Assembly (NCBI GenBank): GCA_036584565.1
Contig: JAZHDF010000006.1
Span: 1 to 8,107, forward strand
DNA from: UBA9337 sp036584565
GTDB lineage: Bacteria > Patescibacteriota > Minisyncoccia > Moranbacterales > UBA9337
Length of the DNA stretch: 8,107 bases
Reading direction: 5' to 3'
Below the pieces are notes generated by a model. The model was not told the origin of the DNA. It did no database searches and saw only the letters and a program-made list of their open reading frames with translations. This document shows, one piece after another, positions 7,086-8,107 of the stretch. A program made the position numbers and the translations under genes. How positions within the stretch are numbered: the stretch's first letter is position 1; every line of letters starts with the position of its first letter.

Positions 7086-7094
7086 AAGGGGGTG
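7086..7094 (+). promoter_or_regulatory. Near-consensus Shine-Dalgarno deciding the HU start
   Basis: AAGGGGGTG differs from the ideal AAGGAGGTG at one base and ends 9 bases before ATG 7104. A GTG at 7092 is in frame but lies inside this motif, so it cannot use it. An ATG at 7096 is out of frame. The site therefore selects ATG 7104, which also gives the normal HU N-terminus. Confidence 0.8.
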
Positions 7095-7103
7095 TATGAT
7101 CAG

Positions 7104-7385
7104 ATGAAAAATATCAACAAAGCTGAATTGGTAGACGCGGTAGCAACCAAAACCGATCTATCTAAAAAAGAAGTAACTGCCGTTATTGAAACTATGCTCG
7201 ACAAAATTACCGAGGAGATGAGAAAAGGCAATAAAGTTACCATTACCGGTTTCGGAATTTTCAAAACCAGTAAGCGAGCGGCTCGACAAGGACGCAATCC
7301 GCAAACCGGAGCGACCATTAAAATTCCTGCCTCGACCGTTCCAAAATTTAGCGCTGGTAAAGGGCTAAAAGAAGCTGTTAAATAA
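7104..7385 (+). CDS. hup: HU-family DNA-binding protein
   Basis: 93 residues from ATG 7104, the standard length for HU (about 90). It starts MKNINKAELVDAVA, the alpha-helical dimerisation half, with VTITGFGIF at about 45-53 leading into the beta arms. The DNA-binding arm signature GRNPQTGATIKIPA (63-76) is followed by PKFSAGKGLK near the C-terminus. HU homodimers bind and bend DNA non-specifically and compact the chromosome. The HU/IHF family cannot always be split by sequence, but the short termini favour HU. The gene has the strongest Shine-Dalgarno in the window, fitting an abundant protein, and ends 21 bases before an intrinsic terminator. Confidence 0.96.
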   Translation: MKNINKAELVDAVATKTDLSKKEVTAVIETMLDKITEEMRKGNKVTITGFGIFKTSKRAARQGRNPQTGATIKIPASTVPKFSAGKGLKEAVK

Positions 7386-7406
7386 ATACAATAAAAAGAT
7401 AGCGAC

Positions 7407-7443
7407 AAAAAAATCATTTTGATTTAATCAAAATGATTTTTTG
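7407..7443 (+). terminator. Intrinsic terminator of the HU gene
   Basis: A 17-bp perfect stem runs from 7408-7424 (AAAAAATCATTTTGATT) to 7426-7442 around a single central base; in RNA a few inner pairs would open to make the loop. The stem is AT-rich and ends in a run of six T on the plus strand. It begins about 22 bases after the HU stop codon. Confidence 0.82.
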
Positions 7444-7470
7444 TTACAATTTTTTAGATGGTTTGATGCG

Positions 7471-7637
7471 TGTCATTTTAACCTCCGATGTGTCATCTCG
7501 AGCGAATCCGCCAGTTGGCGGAGGAGTTGAGACCTGCCTGCCGGCAGGCAGGGATCTCTGAGATTTCTCCACGCATAAATTTACGAGTACATAAATTTAT
7601 TTGGTCGAAATGACAGGGGGAGGTTTTTGTAATGACA
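7471..7637. repeat. MITE/REP-like element with doubled terminal inverted repeats
   Basis: The inner ends TGTCATCTCGA (7491-7501) and TCGAAATGACA (7605-7615) are inverted repeats with one mismatch. Outside them the match resumes: TGTCATT at 7471-7477 against AATGACA at 7631-7637, and AACCTCC at 7480-7486 against GGAGGTT at 7619-7625. This gives terminal repeats of about 31 bases. Inside are three further hairpins: TCCGCCA/TGGCGGA (7507-7522), a perfect 20-bp GC palindrome (7533-7552), and ATAAATTTA/TAAATTTAT (7575-7600). There is no coding capacity. It may be a non-autonomous mobile element, but no transposase or clear target-site duplication is visible. Confidence 0.7.
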
Positions 7638-7638
7638 G

Positions 7639-7658
7639 TTGACTGATGACTCGATGAC
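7639..7658 (+). repeat. 20-bp direct repeat, left copy
   Basis: TTGACTGATGACTCGATGAC recurs at 7986-8005 with one difference (G to A at the fifteenth base). A looser match continues in the next 12 bases (AAGATTTTCCCC against TAAATCTTTTCC). The two copies bracket the repeat-rich block at 7659-7985. No gene covers either copy. Confidence 0.65.
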
Positions 7659-7699
7659 AAGATTTTCCCCGATTATCGGCTAAAAATTCACCACCAGTG

Positions 7700-7826
7700 T
7701 GTCATCTCGAGTTTGTCGACCGCGTGTCGCCTTAGCTTTAGCGGTGGCACAGAGATCTGGATTCCTGCCTACTTGCCTCATTGGAGATTTGGCGAAGCGG
7801 GCCGGCAGGCAGGGATCCGGATTTCT
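7700..7826. repeat. Partial, rearranged relative of the 7471-7637 element
   Basis: It begins TGTCATCTCGAG (7700-7711), like the inner end of the first element, and ends with the shared core GGCAGGCAGGGATC (7804-7817) followed by ATTTCTCC (7821-7828). Between these the sequence differs. A hairpin TGTCGCC/GGTGGCA (about 7725-7748, with two G-T pairs) and CTGGATTCCTGCCT (about 7757-7770) opposite the core can still form a long stem. The right terminal repeat is missing, and the next element begins about 16 bases later. I read it as a decayed or interrupted copy. Confidence 0.5.
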
Positions 7827-7842
7827 CCAATTCTCGCTTGTT

Positions 7843-7958
7843 TGTCTCTGCGAGTAATTTTTGCCTGCCCCGTCAGATAATATCTGACTGGGGTAATCAA
7901 AATTTATGTGGCAGTCTTTCACGAGATTGCCGCGTCGGAGTACCTCCTCGCAAAGACA
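7843..7958. repeat. Palindromic repeat family R1, copy 2 (better preserved)
   Basis: The ends TGTCTCTGCGAG (7843-7854) and CTCGCAAAGACA (7947-7958) are inverted repeats with one mismatch. Inside, CCCCGTCAGA pairs with TCTGAC-T-GGGG (about 7868-7893, one bulged T), and GGCAGTCT pairs with AGATTGCC (about 7911-7932, one G-T pair). The left part is shared with the copy at 3402-3531. Both copies fold into an outer stem carrying two hairpins, a clover-like shape. No protein is encoded. Confidence 0.72.
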
Positions 7959-7985
7959 AGCGGATCGGTGTTTTCTCGATAACAT

Positions 7986-8005
7986 TTGACTGATGACTCA
8001 ATGAC
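7986..8005 (+). repeat. 20-bp direct repeat, right copy
   Basis: TTGACTGATGACTCAATGAC is 19 of 20 identical to 7639-7658 and in the same orientation. Together the copies flank the partial element at 7700-7826 and R1 copy 2. Confidence 0.65.
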
Positions 8006-8018
8006 TAAATCTTTTCCA

Positions 8019-8053
8019 ATTACTAGTTACCGATTACTAGTTACTGATTATCC
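8019..8053 (+). repeat. 14-bp tandem repeat, about 2.3 units
   Basis: ATTACTAGTTACCG (8019-8032) is followed by ATTACTAGTTACTG (8033-8046), one base different, then a partial third unit ATTA (8047-8050). Each unit contains the palindrome ACTAGT. It lies 12 bases before the promoter at the right edge. A small operator array is possible; slippage-generated sequence is the simpler explanation. Confidence 0.6.
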
Positions 8054-8064
8054 TATTTTTCATT

Positions 8065-8091
8065 TTGACATTTTTTTATTTATGGTATAAT
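8065..8091 (+). promoter_or_regulatory. Strong sigma-70-type promoter for a gene beyond the right edge
   Basis: A perfect TTGACA (8065-8070) and perfect TATAAT (8086-8091) are separated by 15 bases, shorter than the ideal 17. An extended -10 TG motif (8083-8084) is present. Transcription would start near 8098, and the gene itself lies outside the window. Confidence 0.7.
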
Positions 8092-8107
8092 AAAATAAAC
8101 TAAAATT

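Noticed and set aside
7680..7985. Minus-strand open frame of 101 codons in the repeat block
   Set aside because: It spans two palindromic repeat families and their hairpins. The peptide is low in structure, rich in Arg and Cys, and has no Shine-Dalgarno, so it is a by-product of repeat sequence.
7444..8053. Possible CRISPR array in the repeat-rich right end
   Set aside because: The repeats differ in length and orientation, are mostly inverted, lack regular spacers, and no cas gene is present.

Overview
The window reads as one end of an assembled contig from a small-genome, AT-rich bacterium, most likely a Patescibacteria/CPR lineage and possibly Parcubacteria-like. This is an inference from the gene set: a polytopic O-antigen-ligase protein fused to TPRs with an N/Q/P-rich tail, thioredoxin, cofactor-independent phosphoglycerate mutase, RNase Y and HU. 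The intergenic regions are also full of palindromic repeats. All bacterial genes use the standard code and end in TAG or TAA, with no in-frame TGA. No 16S gene or other taxonomic marker is present.

Bases 1 to about 355 do not belong to this picture. They are much more GC-rich and encode, on the minus strand, the first 118 residues of an EF-hand protein that looks eukaryotic: a MGxxxS N-myristoylation-type start and a canonical calcium loop. The change in composition falls between about 356 and 450. It coincides with the loss of a credible start codon for the first bacterial gene and with a perfect hairpin at 451-474. The simplest reading is a chimeric contig end (assembly or amplification artefact); recent transfer from a eukaryote is the less likely alternative.

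Bacterial part, left to right. A membrane O-antigen-ligase/TPR protein (to 2913) is followed on the same strand by trxA (3010-3324). A 40-bp perfect palindrome then works as a bidirectional terminator between trxA and the convergent gpmI (3590-5158, minus). Next to the terminator lies one copy of a palindromic repeat family (R1). gpmI and rny (5456-6988, plus) are divergent across a 297-bp region holding a candidate gpmI promoter and two small hairpins in the rny leader. A short gap with a candidate promoter and a near-consensus Shine-Dalgarno leads to the HU gene (7104-7385) and its terminator.

From 7444 to the right edge, about 660 bases hold no credible gene but are dense with repeats: an element with doubled terminal inverted repeats (7471-7637), a rearranged partial relative (7700-7826), a second R1 copy (7843-7958), a 20-bp direct repeat bracketing the last two, and a 14-bp tandem repeat. 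The window ends with a good sigma-70-type promoter (8065-8091) pointing to a gene beyond the edge.

Functionally the genes are mostly housekeeping (glycolysis, redox, mRNA decay, chromosome architecture) plus one envelope-glycan protein. I see no defence system, CRISPR array, secondary-metabolite cluster or phage module. The least explained material is the palindromic repeats and the eukaryote-like left end.
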